64,000 nt of DNA from an uncultured Lachnospiraceae bacterium (GTDB lineage: Bacteria; Bacillota; Clostridia; Lachnospirales; Lachnospiraceae): positions 1-64,000 of the forward strand of contig CAJKGK010000003.1 in NCBI GenBank assembly GCA_905199445.1, read 5' to 3'. Shown piece after piece: positions 7,799 through 16,862 of this stretch; within the stretch, counting starts at the first letter, position 1; every line of letters begins with the position of its first letter. A model generated the notes under the pieces. The model ran no database searches. It was not told the DNA's origin and saw only the letters and a list, made by a program, of their open reading frames with translations. Both the position numbers and the translations under genes were made by a program.

Positions 7799-8950
7799 TT
7801 ACACATGAAATAATTCTTTCAGTCCGTCTTGATCCAGGTCTGCACCAATCACGCAAAGACGTCCTGTATAATCGGCAGAACCTTCTCTTAACTCATACTC
7901 TCCCGGAACAAGGTCAAAATAAATCCATGTATGATCACTGGCACTAACCATTCCCTTTGCCCGAAGGACAGTGCCATAGGCTGTAGATTCACTAAGTTTT
8001 TTAAGGATTTCTTCCATTTCTTCCTTTGTATAACAATGGGCTGTTTCCACGCCCCAGCTTGTAAATACCTCATCCGCATGGTGATGATCATGTCCGCAGT
8101 GATCTCCATGCTCATGGTGATGATCATGTCCGCAGTGATCCCCATGCTCGTGGTGATGATCATGATCACAGTGCTCCCCATGCGCGTGGTGATGATCATG
8201 ATCACAGTGATCTCCATGTTTGTGGTGATGATCATGATCACAGTGGTCTCCATGCCCATGGTGATGATCATGATCACAGTGATCTCCATGCTCATGAACA
8301 TGACCGCAGTCCGGGCATACTCGGGCGGCCTCCAGAAGCTCATCTTCCAGAGAATATTTCTGCTCCATGACATCCAGTATTTTTCTGCCTTCCAGTTCAT
8401 CCCACGGTGTCGTCATCAATGCAGCCTTTTCATTGTGCTCACGAATCAGACGTACACATTCTTCAAGCTTTTCCTGTTTAACATCCTGAGTACGGCTTAA
8501 AATAATCGTTTTAGCATATTCGATCTGATTGACAAAAAATTCGCCAAAATTTTTAATGAAAACCTTGCATTTTTTCGCATCCACAACAGCAGTAAAGCTG
8601 TTCATCTCAAGTCCGGCATCCTCGGCAACATTCTGAACAGCTTTAATAACATCTGAAAGCTTACCCACACCTGACGGCTCGATCAAAATACGATCCGGGG
8701 CGAACTGTGTCACTACATCTTTAAGAGCCGTTCCAAAATCACCGACCAAAGAGCAACATATACAGCCAGAATTCATCTCCGTAATCTGTACGCCGGCTTC
8801 CTTTAAAAATCCGCCGTCAATACCGATTTCACCGAATTCATTCTCAATCAGCACAACCTTTTCGCCTTTAAAGGCTTCTTTTAAAAGCTTTTTAATTAAA
8901 GTTGTTTTTCCGGCTCCAAGAAACCCGGAAATAATATCAATCTTTGCCAT
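7799..8950 (-). CDS. CobW-like G3E GTPase with six His/Cys-rich repeats
   Basis: A 383-residue G3E GTPase. It has Walker A GFLGAGKTT (9-17), the conserved ENEFGEIGID, the metal motif GCICC (C63, C65, C66) and EPSGVG. After the GTPase core comes CPDCGHVHEH and then six 12-residue units of the form HGDHCDHDHHHx (residues about 221-292), followed by a CobW C-terminal domain (FTSWGVET). The His/Cys tract should bind several divalent metal ions. In this gene order the protein probably stores cobalt or delivers it to corrin synthesis, but zinc or nickel cannot be excluded. A 67-base gap separates it from cbiC, so it may also be made independently. Confidence 0.9.
   Translation of the reverse strand: MAKIDIISGFLGAGKTTLIKKLLKEAFKGEKVVLIENEFGEIGIDGGFLKEAGVQITEMNSGCICCSLVGDFGTALKDVVTQFAPDRILIEPSGVGKLSDVIKAVQNVAEDAGLEMNSFTAVVDAKKCKVFIKNFGEFFVNQIEYAKTIILSRTQDVKQEKLEECVRLIREHNEKAALMTTPWDELEGRKILDVMEQKYSLEDELLEAARVCPDCGHVHEHGDHCDHDHHHGHGDHCDHDHHHKHGDHCDHDHHHAHGEHCDHDHHHEHGDHCGHDHHHEHGDHCGHDHHHADEVFTSWGVETAHCYTKEEMEEILKKLSESTAYGTVLRAKGMVSASDHTWIYFDLVPGEYELREGSADYTGRLCVIGADLDQDGLKELFHV
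8075..8290 (-). repeat. 36-bp coding tandem repeat (6 copies), His/Cys-rich
   Basis: Six in-frame 36-base units encode the HGDHCDHDHHHx repeats of the CobW-like protein. Units vary at the last residue (G, K, A, E, E, A) and at one Asp/Gly and one Asp/Glu position, so the array is not freshly duplicated but is still highly uniform at DNA level. Confidence 0.97.
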
Positions 8951-9017
8951 TCAAATTCATTCCTTCCTGTTCAATCATTCCTAGTACAACGAATACTAAG
9001 TATCCCTATAGTTTACT

Positions 9018-9659
9018 CTATTTTACAGAATAAATCAATGCATTGCAGATTGCCGCAGCTATATTGCTTCCACCTTTGCGCCCTCTTGCAACAATGCACG
9101 CAACCCCCATTTCCTGATTCAGACGAATCATCAGTTCTTTCGATTCCACCACATTGACAAAGCCTACCGGGACACCAATGATCAGTTGTGGGTGTACGGC
9201 CCCTTCCCGTATAAGCTCGTATAATCGAATCAGCGCCGTAGGTGCATTGCCTATGGCAAAAATCACAGGGCCTTCAATGGCCGCTCCCCGCTCCATACAG
9301 ACCGCAGAGCGGGTAATTCCCCTTGATGCAGCTTCCGCCGCCACGTCCTCATCTGACATAAAGCAACGCACCTGACCGCCAAAGGCGCCCAGTCTTTTTT
9401 TATTAATTCCGGATGCCGCCATCATTGTATCTGTCACAATCCAAGCCCCCTGCCTGATTGCCTGAATGCCCGTGGCTCCTGCATTTTCCGAAAAAAACAG
9501 CTGATCTGCATAATCAAAGTCTGCCGATGTATGAATACACCGTTTTACAATAGACAGTTCCGGCTCCGGCCATGTACGTGTTCCCAATTCACGGGTAATG
9601 ATTGCCATACTTCTGGCTTCGATCTCATCTGGTTTTACAAATTCAATATGATCTAACAT
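9018..9659 (-). CDS. cbiC: Cobalt-precorrin-8 methylmutase
   Basis: A 213-residue CbiC/CobH that moves a methyl group from C-11 to C-12 to give cobyrinate. The catalytic histidine is in IHTSADFDYADQL (about residue 46-60), and the GGSNIAAAICNALI end is characteristic. GGAGG stands 5 bases before the ATG. It lies 11 bases after cobO and is the last corrin-pathway gene of the cluster. Confidence 0.95.
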   Translation of the reverse strand: MLDHIEFVKPDEIEARSMAIITRELGTRTWPEPELSIVKRCIHTSADFDYADQLFFSENAGATGIQAIRQGAWIVTDTMMAASGINKKRLGAFGGQVRCFMSDEDVAAEAASRGITRSAVCMERGAAIEGPVIFAIGNAPTALIRLYELIREGAVHPQLIIGVPVGFVNVVESKELMIRLNQEMGVACIVARGRKGGSNIAAAICNALIYSVK

Positions 9660-9670
9660 TTTTCCTCCGT

Positions 9671-10195
9671 CTACATTTCTATTCCTGCCCTGGCACCGAT
9701 TCCGGCGTCAAAGGGATGTTTTTCCTTTTTCATCTGGGTCACATAATTACTGATCTTTAAAAGTCCGGGGGTGGGGATTTGGCCTGTCAGTACCACCTCC
9801 AGATTTTGTGGTTTGTTTTTAAGAAAATTAAGTACCTCAGTCTCATCCAGCAACCCTTTATGAATAACGTGGAGAATTTCATCCAAAAACAGCAAATCAT
9901 ACTGTCCGTTGACTGCCGTATGTACCACTTCGTCAAAAGCCGCCTCACAGTCTTTGGTCAGATCTTTAAGTTCCTGTGCATTCATCTGAAAAGTAAATTT
10001 GGATATTTTCATGGGGTTCAGCACAGTGATCCCGGAAATATTTTTCAGTATCCTGCACTCTGAGGATGATCCGTCTTTTAAAAATTGATAGACAAGTATA
10101 CGAAGGCCTGCGCCGGCCCCCCGGACACACAGTCCTGTACCGGCAGTTGTCTTGCCTTTGCCGTCACCATAATAAATGTGGATAAGCCCCTGCAT
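9671..10195 (-). CDS. cobO: Cob(I)yrinic acid a,c-diamide adenosyltransferase
   Basis: A 174-residue BtuR/CobO/CobA-type corrinoid adenosyltransferase, which attaches the adenosyl group from ATP to Co(I). The P-loop IYYGDGKGKTTAGTG is at residues 8-22, and DLLFLDEILH and VVLTGQIP follow as expected. The start overlaps the region of the cbiP stop (TGATATG), with GGGG upstream, so translation is coupled to cbiP. I use cobO to avoid confusion with the methyltransferase CobA in the hemC fusion. Confidence 0.93.
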   Translation of the reverse strand: MQGLIHIYYGDGKGKTTAGTGLCVRGAGAGLRILVYQFLKDGSSSECRILKNISGITVLNPMKISKFTFQMNAQELKDLTKDCEAAFDEVVHTAVNGQYDLLFLDEILHVIHKGLLDETEVLNFLKNKPQNLEVVLTGQIPTPGLLKISNYVTQMKKEKHPFDAGIGARAGIEM

Positions 10196-10196
10196 A

Positions 10197-11687
10197 TCAA
10201 ATCCCCTTTTTCAATATTTCATATATTTTTTCCATATCCAGTGACTGACGGACAACCTGGGCCAGCCGGTCATACTGCTGCTGCCTGTAGGCTGTCAGGT
10301 CCACCGCAGTCCCTCTGGTACCTTTAGCCTTTAACAGCTGAGATAAAAAGCCTTCCAGGGTGGAAGGTTCATCAAAAATACCATGAAGATAAGTTCCCAT
10401 CACCGAAAAGTCAGCATTGGCAAGCCCGTCAATCCGCCCATCTTCCAACATAATCACAGGTACACAGCCACCTATATTTTTTGTGACTCCCATGTGGATT
10501 TCATATCCAGACACATTCAGCCCGCCAAGCCCTGAAAAAGTCCCACCGGCTTCAAGAACCCGCCCCTTTGTACGGGTTCTTGTCTTTTCGGGTTCAAAAA
10601 CAGTCTTCATATTCAAAAGCCCCATCCCCCGCATGGCGCCTGTACGCTCCACGCCAAAGGGATCTTCCAGAGATTGCCCCAGCATCTGAAAGCCACCGCA
10701 AATTCCCACAATGGGCGTCCCCGCTTCATGGCAGCGTAAAATCATGCCCTCAAGCCCGCTTTGCCGCAGCCAGGACAAATCATCCATTGTATTTTTAGTT
10801 CCTGGGAGAATAATCAAATCCGGATGCTCCAGTTCGAACGGACGGGATACATAACGCAAAGAGACGCCTTCCATACGTTCAAAGGGGGTAAAATCGGTGA
10901 AATTTGAAATATGAGGCACCCGAATCACGGCAATATCCAGACCATTAAAAATTTTAGTCTGTAAAAGCCGTTCTGACAGGCTGTCCTCATCATCAATGTC
11001 CACATCTGCCATAGGAACTGCACCTAAAACAGGAATATCGGTTTTTTCCTCAATCATACGAAGTCCAGGTTCCAGGATTTTAATATCACCCCGGAATTTA
11101 TTAATAATCGTTCCCTTGATCATCGCCTGCTCATCCGGATCCAAAAGCTTCACTGTCCCGTAAATGGAGGCAAAAACACCGCCCCGGTCAATGTCTCCCA
11201 CTAAAAGGACCGGCGCCTTTGCCATTTTAGCCATGCCCATATTCACAATATCATTGTCCTTAAGATTGATTTCCGCAGGACTTCCTGCGCCTTCAATAAC
11301 AATGATATCATAGCTTTCATCCAGCCGCCGGTAAGCCTCCATAACCTGGGGAATCAAAGCCTTTTTATTTTTGTAATAATCCATGGCCTTCATATTTCCC
11401 CAAACCTGGCCACTCACAATCACCTGGGAGCCAACCTGGCTGGTAGGTTTTAACAAAATAGGATTCATGTCCACACATGGGCTTACCCCTGCCGCCTCAG
11501 CCTGCACAGCCTGAGCCCGGCCGATTTCCAGACCATCCTGAGTAATATAGGAGTTTAAAGCCATGTTCTGAGATTTAAATGGTGCCACGCGATAGCCATC
11601 CTGCTTAAAAATCCGGCACAATCCGGCCGTAATAAAGCTTTTGCCTGAATTAGACATGGTTCCCTGAATCATAATCGCCTTTGCCAA
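10197..11687 (-). CDS. cbiP: Cobyric acid synthase (amidates side chains b, d, e, g)
   Basis: A 496-residue CbiP/CobQ with an N-terminal dethiobiotin synthetase-like ATPase domain (IMIQGTMSNSGKSF) and a C-terminal class I glutamine amidotransferase domain with nucleophile cysteine in GICGGFQMLG (about residue 333) and His in GTYLHGIFD. I place the start at a TTG at 11687, preceded by GGAGG at good spacing. An upstream ATG at 11759 would run back into the exonuclease gene and add non-conserved residues. It directly precedes cobO. Confidence 0.93.
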   Translation of the reverse strand: MAKAIMIQGTMSNSGKSFITAGLCRIFKQDGYRVAPFKSQNMALNSYITQDGLEIGRAQAVQAEAAGVSPCVDMNPILLKPTSQVGSQVIVSGQVWGNMKAMDYYKNKKALIPQVMEAYRRLDESYDIIVIEGAGSPAEINLKDNDIVNMGMAKMAKAPVLLVGDIDRGGVFASIYGTVKLLDPDEQAMIKGTIINKFRGDIKILEPGLRMIEEKTDIPVLGAVPMADVDIDDEDSLSERLLQTKIFNGLDIAVIRVPHISNFTDFTPFERMEGVSLRYVSRPFELEHPDLIILPGTKNTMDDLSWLRQSGLEGMILRCHEAGTPIVGICGGFQMLGQSLEDPFGVERTGAMRGMGLLNMKTVFEPEKTRTRTKGRVLEAGGTFSGLGGLNVSGYEIHMGVTKNIGGCVPVIMLEDGRIDGLANADFSVMGTYLHGIFDEPSTLEGFLSQLLKAKGTRGTAVDLTAYRQQQYDRLAQVVRQSLDMEKIYEILKKGI

Positions 11688-11706
11688 ATCGATTCCTCCA
11701 TTCCTC

Positions 11707-12465
11707 CTATAAATGAATTCCCAGTTCCACCGGACAGTGGTCAGAGCCATATATATCACTTAAAATATCAGCACCCACAAGACGGTCTTTTAAACACTCT
11801 GATACAAGGAAATAGTCAATACGCCACCCTGCATTATTTTTTCTGGCATTAAATCTATAAGACCACCAGGAATAAGCCCCTTCCTTTTGAGGGTAGAAAA
11901 ACCGGTAGGTATCAATAAAGCCGTCACCGAGAAGTGCCTTGATTTTTTCCCGCTCCTGATCGGAAAAACCAGCATTCATCCGATTGGTTTTTGGATTTTT
12001 AAGGTCGATTTCTTCATTAGCCACATTCAGATCCCCACAAACAACAACCGGTTTTGTTTTTTCCAGATGTTTTAAATAAGCCTTAAAATCATCCTCCCAC
12101 TGCATCCGATAATCAATTCTGGCCAGCTTTTCCTTAGAGTTTGGCGTATAAACATTGACCAGATAAAAATTTTCAAATTCCAGGGTAATCACCCGTCCCT
12201 CCTGGTCATGTGCCTCAATTCCCAGTCCGTTTGTCACCCTGATGGGATGTATTCTGGTAAATACGGCTGTTCCGGAATACCCTTTCTTTTGTGCATAATT
12301 CCAGTACTGTTCATATCCAGGAAGATCCAGCTCAATCTGCCCCTCCTGAAGTTTTGTTTCCTGCAGACACATGATATCCGCATCCAGAGCCTTAAATATT
12401 TCCATAAAGCCTTTTCCGACAACGGCTCTCAGGCCATTGACATTCCAGGAGATCATTCTCATCAT
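11707..12465 (-). CDS. xth: Exodeoxyribonuclease III (AP endonuclease)
   Basis: A 252-residue exonuclease III of the Xth/ExoA family for base excision repair. Motifs seen are ISWNVNGLRA at the N-terminus, CLQETKL, Y-GTAVFTR, GDLNVA and the catalytic SDHCPV at the C-terminus. Its ATG overlaps the cobD stop by 4 bases (ATGA), so it is firmly inside the cobalamin operon although it has no known role in B12 synthesis. Confidence 0.95.
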   Translation of the reverse strand: MMRMISWNVNGLRAVVGKGFMEIFKALDADIMCLQETKLQEGQIELDLPGYEQYWNYAQKKGYSGTAVFTRIHPIRVTNGLGIEAHDQEGRVITLEFENFYLVNVYTPNSKEKLARIDYRMQWEDDFKAYLKHLEKTKPVVVCGDLNVANEEIDLKNPKTNRMNAGFSDQEREKIKALLGDGFIDTYRFFYPQKEGAYSWWSYRFNARKNNAGWRIDYFLVSECLKDRLVGADILSDIYGSDHCPVELGIHL

Positions 12466-13538
12466 TCACACACACCTTTCCCGATCACGGCCGCCAAAGC
12501 CTCAAGCAGCCGGACATTCGCATCATGGGCATTCACCGCAATACGGTAATCATGCCATTTCAGGTTTCTATAATTTTCACATCTGCGGATCAGTATGCCC
12601 TGTTCAAGCATATGATCAAACAAATCCGGATCCGACGGGATTCTAAGCAGCAGATAATTGGCACAGCCTCTCATATAATAAATCTTCAGGTCATCAAGAC
12701 CTTTCATGAGAAATTCCCGTTCCCGGCACACATAGTCTACGGCCCGATGCTTATATGCTTCATCGGCAAGTGCCGCAATCCCTGCAGATTCAGCGACTGT
12801 ACCAACAGGCCAGGCCTGACCGCAGGTACAAATTTTCTCATTCAGCCATATATCCGAACACAGGCCATACCCCAGCCGTATGCCTGGCATGGCATACAGT
12901 TTAGTAAATGATTTTAATACAAAGATGTGTTTTTTGTGTGATAACATGGGAATCACCGAATCACGAACTTCCTGTCCGGTAAATTCCAAAAAGCATTCAT
13001 CCACAACAAGGCGTATATTCTTTTGTTCAGCCCGGTCCACAACAGCCTTCATCAGTTCCCGATCCATCAGCAAACCTGTTGGATTATTGGGATTACATAT
13101 AAACATTAAATCCACGTCATCGGTCATCAATGCCAAAAGCGAATGATCCGGGGAAAGGGTATTTTGAGGACAGTCATAATAAATGATTTCACAGTCTACT
13201 GTTTGAAGCGCCTGGCTGTATTCAAGAAATGAAGGGGCAATCAAAAGAGCTTTACGGGGATTTTGTGCCCACACCAGCCGGTAAATAAGATCAGCTGCAC
13301 CATTACCGCAGGTCACCCAGGAAGCATGAATTCCAGCGCCCTCATGGATTTCATTCAAATACGCTTCAATAGCAGATCTTAACCGCCGGCTTTGAGGATC
13401 CGGATAATGACAGGCACAGTCCAGCTGGGCACAAACAGCCTGCCGTATCGAATCGGGAAGTCCAAGAGGACTTATATTGGCAGAAAAATCATATTTCGGA
13501 TGATAGGTATAAATGTCCCCGCCGTGAATCATCTCCAT
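12462..13538 (-). CDS. cobD: L-threonine-O-3-phosphate decarboxylase (PLP enzyme)
   Basis: A 358-residue fold type I PLP enzyme of the CobD/histidinol-phosphate aminotransferase family, which makes (R)-1-amino-2-propanol phosphate for the corrinoid linker. It begins MEMIHGGDIYTYHPKYDFSANISPLG, has FICNPNNPTGLL, and the PLP lysine in SFTKLYAMPGIRLGYG. AAAGGAGG lies upstream of the ATG at 13538, which I prefer to an ATG ten codons earlier. It belongs with cbiB immediately upstream, which uses its product. Confidence 0.92.
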   Translation of the reverse strand: MEMIHGGDIYTYHPKYDFSANISPLGLPDSIRQAVCAQLDCACHYPDPQSRRLRSAIEAYLNEIHEGAGIHASWVTCGNGAADLIYRLVWAQNPRKALLIAPSFLEYSQALQTVDCEIIYYDCPQNTLSPDHSLLALMTDDVDLMFICNPNNPTGLLMDRELMKAVVDRAEQKNIRLVVDECFLEFTGQEVRDSVIPMLSHKKHIFVLKSFTKLYAMPGIRLGYGLCSDIWLNEKICTCGQAWPVGTVAESAGIAALADEAYKHRAVDYVCREREFLMKGLDDLKIYYMRGCANYLLLRIPSDPDLFDHMLEQGILIRRCENYRNLKWHDYRIAVNAHDANVRLLEALAAVIGKGVCE

Positions 13539-13607
13539 CTTCGTTCCTCCTTTGTACAGTTCCTGCATAAATTTTACCTTGTTTCTGAAAAAATTTGTTC
13601 ATATGGA

Positions 13608-14576
13608 TTATATAAGTGAAATTAACCATGCGAAAAAGACACTCCCGTTGATCATAAACATGGCAAGAATACCGGTCATCGACATAAGTATACAGGCATC
13701 CTGAATGTGCCCGAAAACCGGTGCCTTAATTGGTTCCCCAATCGTAGGTTTAACGACCGGCTTTCCAAAATATTGATGGGTTCCGCCAAGACATATGCCC
13801 AGGGCACCGGCACACACACTTTCTGTCTGTGCACTGTTGGGACTTAAATGCTTATTCCGATCCAGATGAAATACCCGGGCCGCCCCCTTGCCGTCATACC
13901 CACACAAAAAAGCAGAAACAATCATAAGTATACCTGAAATTCTGGCAGGGATAAAATTCCATAAATCGTCCAGTTTCGCCGATGCCCTGCCAAACAATAT
14001 ATATTTCTCATTACGGTATCCAACCATGGAATCCAGTGTATTTACCGCTTTATAGGCAAAACCCAGCGGCGCACCTCCGATTGCCATAAAAATCATAGGC
14101 GCAATCACACCATCTGTGGTATTTTCAGCCACAGTTTCCACCGCTGCCCGGATAATATCCCTGGGTGAAAGGCGCCGGGTGTCTCTGCCCACCAGCCAGG
14201 AAATCCGTTTTCTGGCCAGCGGCAAATTATGCTTGTTCAGCGCCGCAGCTACCTTCATGGCCTCTGTTTTCAGACATTTTCCGGCCAGAATCTGATAGCA
14301 CCAAAACGTTTCCACGATAAAAGCCAATGCAGGGTGAATCTGTCCAAGACCGAAAAGGATTCCCCGGGCAATCAAAAAAGAAAACAAGGGAACACTTACC
14401 GCCAGCACAGTCCCGGCTGCCAGCTGGCCGCCGGATGTTTTCGGAAAAATTTTTCTTAAACACCGCTCGCCTATACGGATCATTTTTCCGATCACTCTCA
14501 CAGGATGGTAAAGCCAAACAGGATCGCCAAAAAGCAGATCTAAAATATATCCAATCGTCAGCTTATATAAAATCAT
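13608..14576 (-). CDS. cbiB: Adenosylcobinamide-phosphate synthase
   Basis: A 322-residue integral membrane protein of the CbiB/CobD family that joins aminopropanol (phosphate) to adenosylcobyric acid. The N-terminus IGYILDLLFGDPVWLYHPVRVIGKMI and the AVNTLDSMVGYRNEKY and SPNSAQTESVCAGALGI segments are diagnostic. It has about five hydrophobic stretches. It is 14 bases downstream of cbiA and upstream of cobD. Confidence 0.95.
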   Translation of the reverse strand: MILYKLTIGYILDLLFGDPVWLYHPVRVIGKMIRIGERCLRKIFPKTSGGQLAAGTVLAVSVPLFSFLIARGILFGLGQIHPALAFIVETFWCYQILAGKCLKTEAMKVAAALNKHNLPLARKRISWLVGRDTRRLSPRDIIRAAVETVAENTTDGVIAPMIFMAIGGAPLGFAYKAVNTLDSMVGYRNEKYILFGRASAKLDDLWNFIPARISGILMIVSAFLCGYDGKGAARVFHLDRNKHLSPNSAQTESVCAGALGICLGGTHQYFGKPVVKPTIGEPIKAPVFGHIQDACILMSMTGILAMFMINGSVFFAWLISLI

Positions 14577-14590
14577 GACGCCTATCCTTT

Positions 14591-16054
14591 CTATCTCATC
14601 GATACGCCCGAATATGGGCGCCTGTATCCATACGTCTCAGACCGATCATTATGAACCGCCAAAAGCGCATACCGCTCCATAGCCTTTACAAACCGGGCAC
14701 CGCACTCTGGCGCCGAAGGAAGATAAAGATGGGGATACCCCGCATAATACCAGGAATCACCGTGAACCGATGTCCAGCTTCGGCCATTATCCTTTTGCAT
14801 ACAATAGCAGGCACCACTGTCATCGGATCTGGAATAATGAAATTCATGACCTTTGATCTGATGCCCTGCAGGTCCAAACACCGTATCACAGTCTGCCGTC
14901 ATAGTTATATATCCAAAAGGCCCCAGCTTATTTGTCATTACACAGCCGCCTTTAATAACACCTGCCATGGAAAAGACTTTGCCCTCACTGTCTGTCAGCG
15001 TTTCATGCAAATACATAAATCCGCCGCACTCTGCAATCAGCGGCAGCTTTCTGTCAAAGGCAGTCCGGATATCCTGTAGCATGGCAGTATTTTCCGATAA
15101 CGGCTTTGCAAAAAGTTCAGGATATCCCCCGCCTATATAAAGTCCGCAAATGTTATCCGGCAAACGAGAATCATGAAGGGGTGAAAAAAACACGCACTCT
15201 GCCCCCAGTTCTGTTAAAAGGTGGAAGTTCTCATCATAATAGAAACAAAATGCCTCATCCCTTGCCACCGCCAGCCGCAAAGATGGCGTAATCCCGGTCT
15301 TAGCTTCCAGAGCTGTGGGATTCTTTTTTGAACTTTCTGAAATCCGGGGGACGTCCTCTGACAGGCGTTTCAAAAGGCTTAGATCAATGGACGCCTGGGC
15401 CGTCTGAGCCATCACAGACATCCGTTCATCTAAATCTCTGATTTCATCAGCCGTCACAAGTCCCAGATGCCGGCTTGGCAGGACAGCCTCCTTAATCTGT
15501 GGAAAATATCCCAGAACCAAAACACCGGTTTCCCGTTCAATCAGCGTTTTAAGATACATATACATGCCCTTCCCCACCTGATTTAATATAACAGCTCGGA
15601 TTAGGTTATCCCCGCCAAGGGTTTTTGCCATATCCACATACCCCCGGATCATGGCAACAATAGAAAAAGCCATCCCCCGGGCATTCATGACAAGCACAAC
15701 CGGCGTTTTGGTTATTTTGGCGATCTCAAAGCTGCTTGCATGCCATCCGGTTCCCTGTCCGTCAAAAAGCCCCATAACGCCTTCCACAATACCAATCCCC
15801 AAATCCCCGGCAGCCCTGAGCCGCCGGGCCATAAGGGCGCAGACGCCATCTTCATCCAGAAAAAAAGAATCCAGATTTGTGGGGCTGTTTCCGGTAATAT
15901 GCCCGTGAAACATGGGATCAATGTAATCCGGACCACATTTAAAGGGAATGACCTGCATCCCTTCGTTTTTCAGCGCCTGCATCACGGCACATGTAACGGC
16001 TGTTTTTCCGCAGCCGCTGCCTGTACCTGCAAACATGATTCGATTCATGCTCAT
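14591..16054 (-). CDS. cbiA: Cobyrinic acid a,c-diamide synthase
   Basis: A 487-residue ATP- and glutamine-dependent amidotransferase that converts cobyrinate to the a,c-diamide. The N-terminal P-loop is MFAGTGSGCGKTAVT, with GLFDGQGT further on, and the C-terminal amidotransferase has LIAECGGFMYLHE with nucleophile Cys and an EFHYS triad histidine. The cbiJ stop and cbiA start are adjacent (TAAATG). GAGGAGG inside the end of cbiJ serves as ribosome binding site. Confidence 0.94.
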   Translation of the reverse strand: MSMNRIMFAGTGSGCGKTAVTCAVMQALKNEGMQVIPFKCGPDYIDPMFHGHITGNSPTNLDSFFLDEDGVCALMARRLRAAGDLGIGIVEGVMGLFDGQGTGWHASSFEIAKITKTPVVLVMNARGMAFSIVAMIRGYVDMAKTLGGDNLIRAVILNQVGKGMYMYLKTLIERETGVLVLGYFPQIKEAVLPSRHLGLVTADEIRDLDERMSVMAQTAQASIDLSLLKRLSEDVPRISESSKKNPTALEAKTGITPSLRLAVARDEAFCFYYDENFHLLTELGAECVFFSPLHDSRLPDNICGLYIGGGYPELFAKPLSENTAMLQDIRTAFDRKLPLIAECGGFMYLHETLTDSEGKVFSMAGVIKGGCVMTNKLGPFGYITMTADCDTVFGPAGHQIKGHEFHYSRSDDSGACYCMQKDNGRSWTSVHGDSWYYAGYPHLYLPSAPECGARFVKAMERYALLAVHNDRSETYGYRRPYSGVSMR

Positions 16055-16858
16055 TTAAGCTTTATCCTCCTCACTTAAACCCAGCAGGACCAACAGTTTT
16101 TCCAGACTGTCTGCCCTCTGTGTATCTGATAAATTTTCCCTGGGACGCCGGATAATAATCACAACAGCGCCAACCGCTTTGGCAGCCATAAGCTTTTCAG
16201 GAAAGCCCCCGGCCTGTCCGCTGTCCTTTGTCACAAGAAAATCAATGTTTTTCTCCTTCAAAAGTTTTACATTGTCTGCCACAGAAAACGGCGGATTCAT
16301 GGAAATCACATGCGCTGCATCCACACCGGCCTTTTGACAGGCCTGCACAGATTCGGGAGTTTGAAGGACCCGCACATAACAGCGCCGGTTAAAATCCCGG
16401 ATGCCGGACACATAGGCCCCCACCGTATTGGTTCCTGTAGTTAAAAGAACATTTCCGCAAACAGTATTTAAATAGGCCGCAGCTTGACCGGCATTGTCCA
16501 CATCAACAGTTTGGGGCATCAGTGCGGGGTTTATACTCAATTCAGGCCTTATATAACGAATATACACTCGATCTGCCAGCGCGCAGGCTTCTATCACTGT
16601 TTTTGACACTTCCACCGCAAAAGGATGACTGGCATCGATAACCGCCGCCGGATTTTCCTGAATAATGAAGTCTGTAAATTCCTGGCTGTTTTTTCTCCCT
16701 GTCTCCACGCGAATCAGGGCCTTATCGGGAAGATCATCAAGCGCCTGTGCACCTAGCCGGGTGGCCACGGCCGCTGTCACAAAAAATCCTTTTTCCGTCA
16801 ATGCTTCAATAACGATTCGGGCTTCTGTTGTCCCTGCAATCACAATATAATCGCTCAT
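16055..16858 (-). CDS. cbiJ: Cobalt-precorrin-6A reductase
   Basis: A 267-residue CbiJ/CobK that reduces cobalt-precorrin-6A with NAD(P)H. It begins MSDYIVIAGTTEARIVIEALTEKG, the usual family start, and contains VIDASHPFAVEVSKT, LLTTGTNTVGAY and FLVTKDSGQAGGFPEKLMAA. The ATG at 16858 lies 5 bases after the hemL stop. A longer reading starting inside hemL adds non-conserved residues, so I reject it. No strong ribosome binding site is visible, consistent with coupling to hemL. Confidence 0.93.
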   Translation of the reverse strand: MSDYIVIAGTTEARIVIEALTEKGFFVTAAVATRLGAQALDDLPDKALIRVETGRKNSQEFTDFIIQENPAAVIDASHPFAVEVSKTVIEACALADRVYIRYIRPELSINPALMPQTVDVDNAGQAAAYLNTVCGNVLLTTGTNTVGAYVSGIRDFNRRCYVRVLQTPESVQACQKAGVDAAHVISMNPPFSVADNVKLLKEKNIDFLVTKDSGQAGGFPEKLMAAKAVGAVVIIIRRPRENLSDTQRADSLEKLLVLLGLSEEDKA

Positions 16859-16862
16859 AATC

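Noticed and set aside
8075..8290. CRISPR-like array of 36-bp repeats
   Set aside because: The units are contiguous without spacers and encode His/Cys repeats in frame.
7888..8500. Long open frames on both strands over the His-rich repeat
   Set aside because: They are by-products of the repeat's base composition; the CobW frame has the motifs and the ribosome binding site.
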